A stretch of DNA of 64,000 nt from Nocardia transvalensis (GTDB lineage: Bacteria > Actinomycetota > Actinomycetes > Mycobacteriales > Mycobacteriaceae): the NCBI RefSeq assembly GCF_015477765.1, contig NZ_JADLQQ010000008.1:310001-374000 (forward strand), read 5' to 3'. The notes below the pieces were generated by a model. The model was not told the DNA's origin, ran no database searches, and was given only the letters and a program-made list of their open reading frames with translations. Positions 54,325-63,115 of the stretch are shown piece after piece (position 1 is the first letter of the stretch; the number at the start of each line of letters is the position of its first letter). A program made the translations under genes and the position numbers.

Positions 54325-55646
54325 GATGGCTGAGAGAACGCCACGGCTTGACCGATCCGGCGTACTACAAGGACGTAAGCTCGCGCATCGAGCGACGCCT
54401 GCTGGCCGACTTCGCGTTGCACTACCAGCTGAATCTCGTCGCGCCGTTCGCGGAAACACCCACGCAGGCAGAGCAATTCGCTTCCCAAGCCAACGATCTC
54501 GCGACACGGTGGAGCAACTACGAACATGCCGAATGGCGTGAGATGTGGTCGCAGCTCAGCGCGGCTGTTAACGGCTGGGAAATGCGGCCGGAGAAATCGC
54601 GCTTGGCATTCGACCGCATCGCCTCATCCCGCAGCGAAGGCGACATCGTCGTCGAGGAGCGAACGTGGCACATCCTACGGCTGGCCCGAGAACTCACCGG
54701 TCATGGCGAAGGCCAGATCAGCGGCTCGGAGCAGGACGCGCACCGCCATCAGCCCGATCACCCCCTGTATGTCGTAGCCGACGCTGACCCGGGCCCGAAT
54801 GCCGAGCGCGGAGCCGATCGGCGGAGCGCGGTGGAGAAGACCCTCGGTGCACCGCGATCGGGCGAACGAGACGCCCTCCTCTCGCTCGAGCAGGTCGGTG
54901 ACGTCATCGCCGCCACCGATGCGGTGCTGGCCGACGAAGAGCACGCAAGCGCCGTTGACCTGCGGGACCAGCTGCTGCCGCCGTCGGTGCGGAATGCCTC
55001 GATCGTCTACGACTACAGCGGCAGCGAAGACGCCCGATGGGAAGCCCGGCAGGCGAAACTTCTGCGGCAGGTACAAGATCTCACCGCCGAATACAACGCG
55101 GTCGCAGACGGATTCGATCCCCGCGAGGACCTCGATCACCAAAGGATCGCAGGCCGGGCGGAACTCGACCAGCAGAGAATCGACCGACTGGAGCAGTTGC
55201 GAGCAGCCGCCGCAGCGGCTCGGGTCGACGCAATAGGCGCCGGGTTGTCCCGGGAGGACGTCGACCGCGCCTACCTACTCGGGCGCGACGGCATCTACTG
55301 GAGCACCGAACCCTCACATCCGCGGCTGGGCCGCCTCACTCAACTCGCCGAACAACGCGACCAGGCCCGCGCCGAAGTCGACCACCTCCACACCCGCATC
55401 GCGGATCTCCAAGCAGCCCTCGACGCCAGGACAGCACCCGACCTCGGCGACACACCAACGCCTTCCACCGCATACACCGGAGCGAACCCAGAGATACCCG
55501 CCGCGTCGGGCGCCGGAATCGAGGCCGCGATCGACGCAGCCCTCGCCGACAACGCCGACACGGTCTGGGAAGCAGCGCGAGGCGATCTGGATCCGTCGAC
55601 GCCCGCGTCGGCTCGTGCGCTCGACTCAGTGGAGCTGAACCAATGA
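54321..55646 (+). CDS. Array protein 10: long helical protein with shared C-terminal tag
   Basis: A 441-aa protein; ATG 54321 overlaps the preceding stop. The extra N-terminal domain (1-180) is unrelated to other members: Trp/Glu-rich helices such as W-S-N-Y-E-H-A-E-W-R-E-M-W. The family core lies at about 270-390: L-L-R-Q-V-Q-D-L-T-A-E, then G-L-S-R-E-D-V-D-R-A-Y-L-L-G-R-D-G-I-Y-W and P-R-L-G-R-L-T-Q-L, then a coiled coil. The tail is G-I-E-A-A-I-D-A-A-L followed by W; the end (S-V-E-L-N-Q) is atypical. Confidence 0.66.
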   Translation: MRWLRERHGLTDPAYYKDVSSRIERRLLADFALHYQLNLVAPFAETPTQAEQFASQANDLATRWSNYEHAEWREMWSQLSAAVNGWEMRPEKSRLAFDRIASSRSEGDIVVEERTWHILRLARELTGHGEGQISGSEQDAHRHQPDHPLYVVADADPGPNAERGADRRSAVEKTLGAPRSGERDALLSLEQVGDVIAATDAVLADEEHASAVDLRDQLLPPSVRNASIVYDYSGSEDARWEARQAKLLRQVQDLTAEYNAVADGFDPREDLDHQRIAGRAELDQQRIDRLEQLRAAAAAARVDAIGAGLSREDVDRAYLLGRDGIYWSTEPSHPRLGRLTQLAEQRDQARAEVDHLHTRIADLQAALDARTAPDLGDTPTPSTAYTGANPEIPAASGAGIEAAIDAALADNADTVWEAARGDLDPSTPASARALDSVELNQ

Positions 55647-55717
55647 AAACCTCTACCGCCCTGTGTGTTTCGAAGAACCCGCATGCCCATTCACGGCCCG
55701 GCGGGGTGGCGGCATGA
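55643..55717 (+). CDS. Possible 24-residue coupling peptide
   Basis: ATG 55643 overlaps the stop of array protein 10 and its own stop overlaps the coupling-ATPase ATG (ATGA). The 24 residues (M-K-T-S-T-A-L-C-V-S-K-N-P-H) are not recognisable. Its most likely use is translational relay between the two genes. Confidence 0.3.
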   Translation: MKTSTALCVSKNPHAHSRPGGVAA

Positions 55718-57579
55718 GGGGAGCGCGGGAGACCCGACGCCGAAGCATCGGCGGGCTCGGGGAGGAAGCGTGGCTGCTGATCATCTTCCTCGCCGCGGTC
55801 GGCGTGCTGCTGGTGGTGTGGGTGGCGTTGAGTGTGGGCAGTTGGTGGGCCGGGCTGCCGGTGACCAAACACCCCGCTGGCGCGCTGCTGCAGCTGGTGC
55901 TCGGCCGCCATCGGTGGCCGTGGCAATCCACCGTCGTCCTGGCGATCATCGCCGCACCGGGGGTGCTATGGGCGCTCGGGGCCCGGCGGCGGTGGCCACG
56001 TCGCGATCAGATCGACGCGGCGGCGCGGACCATGGCGCCGCCGAAGTCCATTAGCTTGGCGCGGCGGCACGACAATTCGATCGCGGCGCAGCGACTGCTC
56101 AAGGACGCCCCGGCGGAGATCCGGGTGTTGCCCGGACCGTTGCTGGGCAAGACCGTGCTCGGCGGTGTCGAACTGTTCGTGCCGCCGGAACAGGGCGTAT
56201 TCATCGCGGCCGGGCAGCGCACCGGCAAAACGATGGCGTGGGCGATCCCCGCGGTTTTGGGTGCGTGGGGGCCGGTGCTGGCGACCTCGAACAAGCCAGA
56301 CCTGTACCGGCACACCGTCGGCGGGCGCGAAGGCCAGGGCCGCCGGGTCTGGTTGTGTGATCCGCAAGCGGTGGACGGTCGCCCACGGTGCACCTTCTGG
56401 GTGGACCTGCTGGCCCAGGTGACCACCTTGCCCGCGGCACGCAAACTCGCCGCGTTCTTCGTCTCCGGCTCGTCCGGCTCGGCTAGCCAGCAGGCCAACG
56501 CGCGCGTGGATTCCTACTTCGACGGCGGCGCACAGGAATTGCTGGCCCTGTATCTGTTCGCGGCGGCCTGCGTGCAAGGCGATCTGCTGCACGCGGCGGA
56601 ATGGCTGTCCCACGATCAGGACCAGACCCCGGCATTGATCCTGCGCAAGCACAACCGCCGCCGGGCAGCGGACCGAATCCTGGAGGCCCAGAACCTGTAC
56701 GCGCGGCAAAGAGACGGCCTGTATGACATGGCTCGCCGCTTCCTCAACGTGCTGTCCGACGAGGGCTACGCCCGGATGGTCACCCCGTCGGCCCGCAAAC
56801 AGGTCACCGTCTACGAGGGCGCTGACGATCAAATCGTGGTCGACGCACCCTACGGGCCCGCCGAGCATGATCTGCCGGAGTTCAAACCGGCCAAGTTCGT
56901 GACGTCGCGCGACACGTTGTTCGCGCTGTCGATGACCGGCCCGGATTCTGCCGCACCACTGACCGCGGCCCTGGTAGGCCAGATCCTCGAAGCGGCGCTG
57001 GCCGTGGCTCGCGCCCGGCCGGACGGGCGGCTCGCGGTCCCGCTGGTGGCGGTGCTGGATGAGGCCGCCAACTGCGCCCGCATCGGGGAGCTGCCGAGCT
57101 ACTACACCTATTGTGCGGGTTGCGGCATCATCCTGATGACGATCATCCAGGTGCTCGAGCAGGGCGAAGACCTGTGGGGCGCCAACGGGCTTCGGATCAT
57201 GCGAGCCCAGTCCATAGAGATCTACGGCGGCAACATCGCCGCGGTCGGGTACCTCGAGGAATGGGCGAAGATGATCGACGACCACGAGGTCGCCGACCGG
57301 TCGCGCTCGATCGGCCCCGGCGGCAGCCAGAAGACCGTCACCTGGCGCGCCGAACCCATCCTCAACGTCGCCAAACTTGGTGCCCTGCCGAAGGACCGGG
57401 CCTTGATCCGGCTCCCCGGTCACCAGCCCATCCTCATCCGGAAAATCCATTGGTGGGAAAACGCTGACCTGGCGCCGGTCGTCACCGAATCACTGCGCCG
57501 ATTCGCCAATCCCGCCCCGCCTCCGGCCATTTCCCGGCCGCCCGATGACCGCCGCCCCGCCGGGGGTGTCGAGCTATGA
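55714..57579 (+). CDS. VirD4/TraG-like type IV coupling ATPase
   Basis: A 621-aa membrane ATPase that brings substrates to the secretion channel. Two membrane helices (about 19-43 and 72-90) precede the motor domain with Walker A A-G-Q-R-T-G-K-T (Lys172), L-A-T-S-N-K-P-D-L-Y-R and Walker B V-A-V-L-D-E-A-A-N. The C-terminal M-T-I-I-Q-V-L-E-Q-G-E-D-L-W-G and S-I-E-I-Y-G-G-N match actinobacterial TraG/VirD4 proteins. ATG 55714 is coupled to a small peptide. Lying directly after the tag-family array, it could be the receptor that reads the tags. Confidence 0.86.
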   Translation: MRGARETRRRSIGGLGEEAWLLIIFLAAVGVLLVVWVALSVGSWWAGLPVTKHPAGALLQLVLGRHRWPWQSTVVLAIIAAPGVLWALGARRRWPRRDQIDAAARTMAPPKSISLARRHDNSIAAQRLLKDAPAEIRVLPGPLLGKTVLGGVELFVPPEQGVFIAAGQRTGKTMAWAIPAVLGAWGPVLATSNKPDLYRHTVGGREGQGRRVWLCDPQAVDGRPRCTFWVDLLAQVTTLPAARKLAAFFVSGSSGSASQQANARVDSYFDGGAQELLALYLFAAACVQGDLLHAAEWLSHDQDQTPALILRKHNRRRAADRILEAQNLYARQRDGLYDMARRFLNVLSDEGYARMVTPSARKQVTVYEGADDQIVVDAPYGPAEHDLPEFKPAKFVTSRDTLFALSMTGPDSAAPLTAALVGQILEAALAVARARPDGRLAVPLVAVLDEAANCARIGELPSYYTYCAGCGIILMTIIQVLEQGEDLWGANGLRIMRAQSIEIYGGNIAAVGYLEEWAKMIDDHEVADRSRSIGPGGSQKTVTWRAEPILNVAKLGALPKDRALIRLPGHQPILIRKIHWWENADLAPVVTESLRRFANPAPPPAISRPPDDRRPAGGVEL

Positions 57580-58436
57580 CAACACCGCCCAGTGGGGGAG
57601 TGAGCAAGAAGACGCCGAAGCCCCCGGCCTACGGGGACTTCGTCGACTTCGCCGAGCAGTGGTTGCTGCCGTTCGTCACCGTGCGTCTGGCCGAAGCCAA
57701 TAGAGAACAGACCTACACCTGGTGCGCCCAGTGGTGGCGACACCGCTCGGTCGCGGTCCGGATCGCTCACCTACACAGCGCATTCGAAGCCACCCGGCGC
57801 GCCACCTCCGGCACCGCGGTCTCGACGTATCTGCTCAGCCACGTCGACGGCCACTTCCGTTGGATTCTGGACGCCGCCAACGGCCCACTGCACCGCTGCA
57901 CACGGGCGAAACACGTTGCGCTGCCGCCGCTGTCAGGGGCACCCGTACCGCCGGGATGGTTCGGTGCACGGCCGACATCAACCGATGACAGCCAGGACGG
58001 TGACGAGAAAGCGAAGAAGCCGCGGTTCGCGCACTGGACCGAGTTCGTCACCGAGTGGCTATTGCCGGTGACCGCGGTCCGCATCGCCGGCCACCAGCGT
58101 GACGGCCAATACACCTGGTGTCGGCAATGGTGGGCCCACCGCGGTGTCGCCATCCGCTTCGCCGCCCTGCACGCGGTCTTCGAAGCCGCCCTCCGCGCCG
58201 ACGACAAAACCGCCATGAGCAGCCTGTTCGTCTCCCACATCGACCCCCAGCTGCGCGCCGTGCTCGACGCGGCCAACGGCCCACTGCACCGATGCACCCC
58301 CGACCAGCACGTTCCGATCTCCGGGCTACCGAGCGCCCCCGTCGCACCGGCCTGGTTCGGCATGCCCGGCACGACCGCCCGGATCGAGCACCTCGGATTC
58401 GGACCCGACTTCCGCGCCCTGCGCACCAACCCCTGA
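57576..58436 (+). CDS. Double DUF4913 protein
   Basis: A 286-aa protein made of two DUF4913 modules (about 16-130 and 150-270). Each has W-L-L-P-x-(V/T)-x-V-R-(L/I)-A, Y-T-W-C-x-Q-W-W-x-H-R-x-V-A-(V/I)-R, L-D-A-A-N-G-P-L-H-R-C and W-F-G. The ATG overlaps the coupling-ATPase stop, so it is in the transfer operon. DUF4913 proteins usually contain one module and are encoded on actinobacterial plasmids and conjugative elements beside transfer genes. Function unknown. Confidence 0.82.
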   Translation: MTTPPSGGVSKKTPKPPAYGDFVDFAEQWLLPFVTVRLAEANREQTYTWCAQWWRHRSVAVRIAHLHSAFEATRRATSGTAVSTYLLSHVDGHFRWILDAANGPLHRCTRAKHVALPPLSGAPVPPGWFGARPTSTDDSQDGDEKAKKPRFAHWTEFVTEWLLPVTAVRIAGHQRDGQYTWCRQWWAHRGVAIRFAALHAVFEAALRADDKTAMSSLFVSHIDPQLRAVLDAANGPLHRCTPDQHVPISGLPSAPVAPAWFGMPGTTARIEHLGFGPDFRALRTNP

Positions 58437-58510
58437 CCGCCACACAAGTTTCGACACCGCCGCCCCGTCCGCGAGCGGGGTCGGCACCACATCAGGAAAG
58501 GAAATTCGCC

Positions 58511-59680
58511 ATGAAACGACGCGTGCACTTCGTCGGTAGCCTGCCTGCCCCGTTGATGACCAGCTATCGCGACGCGATGGAATGGATCCTCGACCACAGC
58601 GGGGGACAACCACTCACCGCACTGCCCTGCGACCTGGATCCCGGCTGGGTGATCGCCTACCTTCGAGAACTCGCAACCCGCGACCACGTCCTCGAATTCC
58701 CCAGTGGCAGCGACGATTACGTCGACTACAACCACATTCCCCCGGCGCGAGTCCGATCCGGAATCACTCTCCAAGCCGAAGACCTCCTGATGGGCCGGAC
58801 CGACCGGATCGCCGACGTTGTCGCCGCGTTTCGACAGCTGCGCCGAGAACGGCCAGAAATCGGCCTCAGCAACGTGAAATTACAACTGAGCCAACCCAAC
58901 CCACTCGACCTGAGCCTGTTCACCTTCGCCGGCTCGGCACTGGCCGACAAACTCCCCGCCCGCCAAGCGATCCGCCACATCGACAGTGTCACCACAGCGT
59001 TACGCAATGTTCCCCTGTTCAGCCAGGCAGTGATCGACGAGATCGCAGCGGTCACCGCGGTTCACGGCTCGATTATCACCTGGCAGCTGGAGTCCCCAGT
59101 CGCCCTACTGGCAGCGCTGAAAGCGACCGAGCTGAAGACCCGGACGGTGATCGTGGCTACGGTGGCTCGCCAACTCGCGCGATTCCTCACCCAGCTGCAT
59201 CACGTCGGCGCTCACACCAGCCTGCATCTGTGCTACGGCGATCACGAGCACACCGCGCTGCTGCAACCCACCAGCCTGGCACCGGCAGTCGCGCTACTCA
59301 ACCAGCTAGCCCGCAGGCTCCGCCGCCACAGCGTCCCCCTCCCTGCCGTGCACGTCCCCTGCGCATTCGGCGCCGAACCAGCACCCCTCGAACAGCGCTT
59401 CTACACCCCGCTGCGCAGCCTGGACCCCGGCTGGACTCTGATCGCCGGAGTCGTATCACCCGGCAGCGTCATCGACAGTCTGCTCGCGCTGAGGCTGTTC
59501 GAACACTTCGCCCACCGTCCGGTGCACGCAGTCGCCACGGCATGCGGGCTCGGGCGATGCACGGTCGAACTCGCCGAGCAGGCTGCCGCGGCGGCCGCGG
59601 CCACGGCCGCCTTCTCCCAGCACTGGCTATCCATTGACCAGCCCGCGGTGCCGGCCCCCGCGGCGGCGGAAGGCCACTGA
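58511..59680 (+). CDS. MetE-C/UROD-fold protein
   Basis: A 389-aa protein. ATG 58511 follows AGGAAAGGAA. It starts V-H-F-V-G-S-L-P and has L-T-A-L-P-C-D-L-D-P-G-W-V-I and L-H-L-C-Y-G-D-H-E-H, like the C-terminal barrel of cobalamin-independent methionine synthase, and later A-C-G-L-G-R-C-T. The typical MetE zinc ligands (His, Cys, Glu, Cys) are only partly evident. Similar proteins occur beside monooxygenase genes in Rhodococcus and Nocardia in my recollection, as here (BVMO 130 bp downstream). Methyl transfer or C-C bond chemistry is possible; substrate unknown. Confidence 0.6.
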   Translation: MKRRVHFVGSLPAPLMTSYRDAMEWILDHSGGQPLTALPCDLDPGWVIAYLRELATRDHVLEFPSGSDDYVDYNHIPPARVRSGITLQAEDLLMGRTDRIADVVAAFRQLRRERPEIGLSNVKLQLSQPNPLDLSLFTFAGSALADKLPARQAIRHIDSVTTALRNVPLFSQAVIDEIAAVTAVHGSIITWQLESPVALLAALKATELKTRTVIVATVARQLARFLTQLHHVGAHTSLHLCYGDHEHTALLQPTSLAPAVALLNQLARRLRRHSVPLPAVHVPCAFGAEPAPLEQRFYTPLRSLDPGWTLIAGVVSPGSVIDSLLALRLFEHFAHRPVHAVATACGLGRCTVELAEQAAAAAAATAAFSQHWLSIDQPAVPAPAAAEGH

Positions 59681-59810
59681 AACCCCGTAAGCACAACAGC
59701 TTTCATGCCCACGCACATCGGGCGAACGCTCCGCGCTCCAGCACCGACCCGTGGTCGAAAGAGACCTCGAGGGTGCGACGGGCCGCGCACAAAGCAAAGG
59801 AGGCAATCGG

Positions 59811-61328
59811 ATGACCACACACATCGCGACCAGGACGAGAACTGCCCGGGCCGCAACGGATCTCGATACATCGATAGTGATTGTCGGAGCCGGCTTCGGG
59901 GGCCTGGGCATGGCCGCGGCCCTGAAGAAAGCTGGCATCGAGGATTTCGTCATCGTCGAGGAAGCTGATGGACTCGGGGGAGTCTGGCGCGACAACACCT
60001 ACCCGGGCTGCTCGTGTGACGTCCCATCGCATCTGTATTCGTTCTCATTCGCCCCATATCGGGACACACGACAGCGATACCCACGCCAGAACCAGATCTT
60101 GGACTACCTGCATTCGGTGGCGCGTAGCTACGACCTGAACCGGCACCTGCGGTGCGGCACCGCGATCACCGAAGCGACCTACCACGACGAGCTGTGCCAC
60201 TGGGACCTCACTACAGCCACCGGCGAACGCATCCGCACCGGGATCGTCATCTTCGCCGTCGGCCAACTGCACCGCCCCCACATCCCCGCCATCCCCGGTA
60301 TCGAGCAGTTCACCGGCACGATGTTCCATACCGCCGCCTGGGACCACACCCACGACCTCCGCGACCGGCACGTCGCGGTGATCGGCACCGGAGCGAGTGC
60401 TGCGCAACTACTCCCACACGTCGCGGCCACCGCGCGCCGAGTATCGGTCTACCAACGCACGCCACACTGGGTTCTACCGAAACCATCCGCAGAATTCGGC
60501 CCACTCACCCACGCTCTACTGCACATCCCCGGCGCCCATCAGCTGTACCGGAAGGCCGTGCACTGGGGTGCGGAACTGGTGCTGGCACCGATCATGCACC
60601 GAGGATGGTCAGCTCGACCCGCGGAATGGCTTGCACGGGCGTACTTGCGGCACTGCATCACCGACCCGGCGCTGCGCGACGCTCTCACACCCAAGTATCC
60701 GATCGGCGGCAAACGGATCATCTTCGACAGCCACTTCTACCCGACGCTCACCCGCGACAACGTCGAACTCGTCACGTCCCGGGTCGAACGCGTCACCGCC
60801 ACTGGCGTCGAAACCGCCGACGGAGCCAACCGCTGCGCCGACACGATCATCCTCGCCACCGGATTCCGAACAACCGAATTCCTCACCCCGACAACGATCC
60901 GAGGGCGCGACGGTCTGCTGCTTCACCAACTGTGGGCCCAAGGTGCACACGCATTCCTAGGTCTCACTGTACGAGGCTTCCCCAACATGTACCTTCTCGC
61001 CGGTCCGAACAGCTTCAACCCGAGCGGGTCCAACCCCGCCATGAAGGAAGCTCAAATCGCCTACATCATGAAATGCATACGCTGGCAGAAAGAGTCGAAA
61101 GGCGGTGCCCTCGAAGTGAGCGCTGTCGCGGACGCGCGGTACCGGCAATGGATACAATTATCACTCGTGAAAACCGTGTGGCCAGAAGTCAAGTTGAGCT
61201 GGTACCGCCACCCAAGCGGCCGAATCACCAACCCGTGGCCGGGGACAGCGCACCGTTATGAGCGAATGATCCGACGCGCCAAACCTCAAGGCAGCTTCAT
61301 TATCCTCTACCGGCGGGCACGAGGGTAG
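59811..61328 (+). CDS. Flavin-containing monooxygenase, Baeyer-Villiger type
   Basis: A 505-aa FAD- and NADPH-dependent oxygenase. ATG 59811 has AAAGGAGG upstream. The FAD motif G-A-G-F-G-G-L-G is near residue 26, the Baeyer-Villiger fingerprint F-T-G-T-M-F-H-T-A-A-W-D is near 167-178, and the NADP motif G-T-G-A-S-A is near 192. A-T-G-F closes the second Rossmann fold. Such enzymes insert oxygen next to a ketone to give an ester. It pairs with the MetE-fold gene as the element's metabolic cargo. Confidence 0.85.
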   Translation: MTTHIATRTRTARAATDLDTSIVIVGAGFGGLGMAAALKKAGIEDFVIVEEADGLGGVWRDNTYPGCSCDVPSHLYSFSFAPYRDTRQRYPRQNQILDYLHSVARSYDLNRHLRCGTAITEATYHDELCHWDLTTATGERIRTGIVIFAVGQLHRPHIPAIPGIEQFTGTMFHTAAWDHTHDLRDRHVAVIGTGASAAQLLPHVAATARRVSVYQRTPHWVLPKPSAEFGPLTHALLHIPGAHQLYRKAVHWGAELVLAPIMHRGWSARPAEWLARAYLRHCITDPALRDALTPKYPIGGKRIIFDSHFYPTLTRDNVELVTSRVERVTATGVETADGANRCADTIILATGFRTTEFLTPTTIRGRDGLLLHQLWAQGAHAFLGLTVRGFPNMYLLAGPNSFNPSGSNPAMKEAQIAYIMKCIRWQKESKGGALEVSAVADARYRQWIQLSLVKTVWPEVKLSWYRHPSGRITNPWPGTAHRYERMIRRAKPQGSFIILYRRARG

Positions 61329-61685
61329 GTCATAGCTACGACGAGCCATTTCATAAACCCGTCTGATCTCCGCCTGCTACCTGTCCGGGGCGTCCACGCT
61401 TCGCATGAGTCCACGCGACACTGCGATATCCGAACGTTGGCCTCCCGCCTAGTAACCAGTGTCATCATGTACCAGCAGGGTAGGTCGGGGCAGATCCTCA
61501 GCGAGATCTTCCGCAGTTTCGCCTCACCTCGTCACGTTGGTCCTCGCTTCCTCACCCAATCTCTGGACCGAGACAACGTCACGTCAGTGCGCGAATCCCG
61601 TGACACGCACGGCGGGCCGGGCTGCTCCACGCGGAAGACTGAAGGGACGGCGCGGTCTCGCCGGTCGGCAAGTACGGGTCTTGTT
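61329..61685. other. Intergenic region, nothing recognised
   Basis: This 357-bp stretch separates the monooxygenase from the convergent lsr2 gene. Frames are short and lack ribosome sites. I see no strong hairpin with a T-tract and no repeats. Confidence 0.5.
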
Positions 61686-62021
61686 CTAGCTGGCCCTGTT
61701 GTACGCCTCGAGGATGTCGGCCTGGATTCGGCCTCGACTCGACACGTTGTAGCCGTTCTTACGTGCCCATTCGCGAACGGCTGCGGTCTGTCCCCGATTC
61801 GTGGATGTGCGCGGCGTGGTCTTGTTGCTGCTCTTGGGGATTCGTCCCACTTTACGGGCGTGTTGTGTCCATTGCTCGAGAACACCACGCAGCGCGCTGG
61901 CGTTCAGGACGGAGAGGTCGATCTCGTAGGTGGAGCCGTCGATGCCGAAGACGACCGTCTCCTCAGCCTTGGACTTGCCGTCGAAGTCGTCCACCAATTC
62001 GACGATCACCTTTTTCGCCAT
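61686..62021 (-). CDS. lsr2: Lsr2-family nucleoid-associated protein
   Basis: A 111-aa Lsr2. ATG 62021 begins M-A-K-K-V-I-V-E-L-V-D-D-F-D-G, the canonical N-terminal dimerisation domain; the C-terminal DNA-binding part has R-E-W-A-R-K-N-G-Y-N-V and the AT-hook-like R-G-R in S-S-R-G-R-I, then A-D-I-L-E-A-Y. Lsr2 silences AT-rich foreign DNA in actinobacteria. Its location on the mobile element suggests it tunes silencing of the element or its neighbours. The frame is open far upstream, but the extension is not Lsr2-like. Confidence 0.88.
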   Translation of the reverse strand: MAKKVIVELVDDFDGKSKAEETVVFGIDGSTYEIDLSVLNASALRGVLEQWTQHARKVGRIPKSSNKTTPRTSTNRGQTAAVREWARKNGYNVSSRGRIQADILEAYNRAS

Positions 62022-62760
62022 CAAGGCCCCCTTCGCGTTCCGAGCGGATACCGGAGAGCAAAGCATAGCCCTCACGGCTAGGCAATCACCAATTTGTGCG
62101 CGTGTCCGCGGTACTTCGCTTAACAGCGCCGGGCACACCCTTAGCCCGTGTTTCAAGTGTGGTCTGAGATGTGGGCGCGGCTGCGCGGTGCCCACACGAG
62201 TGCTGGTGGTGACGAGCCGGTCGTCCTCAGTGGGTATCTGGTCGGTCGACGGGGACCGGGACCGTAACCACAAGCCCACGAAGATGTTCAGAAACCCACC
62301 ATTCGCCTTGGTTGCGAAGCCAGGGCTCCTGTCCGATGTTTCTTGCACACCGATACTTCTTGGTCGGAGAATCGACGTACGAGTCCTGTCTCAGCGCCGC
62401 ATCCCCGACAGGAGTGCATAAAGGCAAGCAGGGAGCGACGCATGTGGCGCGCTCTGCGGGTCCGCTACAGTCGAACCGTCAAGCTGGGCGATCAGCTGGG
62501 CTGGCTACGCAAGCGAGCCCCGCACCGAGCACGACGGTCCTGGGCTTGTCTCGCTCTGATAGGGCTCGGCACTCGATATCACGCTTGGATAGGATCGAGG
62601 ATACGCATCCACGAATTCGCGCGCGTACCTCCGATTCTGGGCAGAGGCTCGCGGTAAACGCGCGATCCGAACGGTTGCACTGCCTGAGTGCCGAGTCAGA
62701 CCGCGAAGGCGGTGCGGGCGCCGTCCGAAGCCTGGTACGGCACGGCGCCGGAACTGTGGA
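62022..62760. other. Intergenic region, no convincing gene
   Basis: A 739-bp stretch upstream of lsr2. A plus-strand frame from ATG 62442 (71 codons, GGGAG upstream, M-W-R-A-L-R-V-R-Y-S) is the best candidate but is Arg-rich and matches no family I know. The lsr2 promoter should lie near 62030-62110. No repeats or att sequence were found. Confidence 0.4.
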
Positions 62761-63115
62761 TCAGCGGGTGATGTAGCCGCCTTTGGCGAAGATGGCTTGG
62801 CAGGTGATCCAGCCGCCGCCAGCGCCCCCGGAATTCTACCAGTGGTGGCTGTCCTCGGTGCCGGGTCAGGCGTCCGTCCAAGGGGCCTGGGACTGGTGGC
62901 ATTCCGCGCCTTCTGGGGTCTGCTGGGGTAGAAGAACGGGGTGTCCATTGGCCCGGGGGGCGACGATATTGACCGACATGTCGCGTGCGCCGAACTCTTT
63001 GGCCATTGCGCGGGTGAGGTATTCGAGCAGGGCCTTGGAGCCGGCACCTGCATGAGCACCGCGAAGGCCGTCGCGGAGCCTGCCCGCCGACCGCGATGTC
63101 ACGACCGTGGTCCTT
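62761..63115 (-). pseudogene. Decayed short-chain dehydrogenase
   Basis: On the minus strand, one frame encodes the C-terminal half of a short-chain dehydrogenase: V-V-T-S, S-K-A-L-L-E-Y-L-T-R-A-M-A-K-E-F-G-A-R-D, V-N-I-V-A-P, then G-T-E-D and G-G-W-I-T-C-Q-A-I-F before the stop at 62761-62763. In-frame stops TGA (62866-62868) and TAG (62836-62838) interrupt it, the catalytic Tyr of Y-x-x-x-K has become Gly, and the NAD-binding half is missing. The upper limit is approximate. Confidence 0.7.

Noticed and set aside
55966..57450. A 494-codon minus-strand frame opposite the coupling ATPase
   Set aside because: The plus-strand gene has clear Walker motifs and start/stop coupling; the minus frame has none.
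62442..62657. A 71-codon plus-strand frame beside lsr2
   Set aside because: Arg-rich composition and no family match; kept only as a remark in the intergenic entry.
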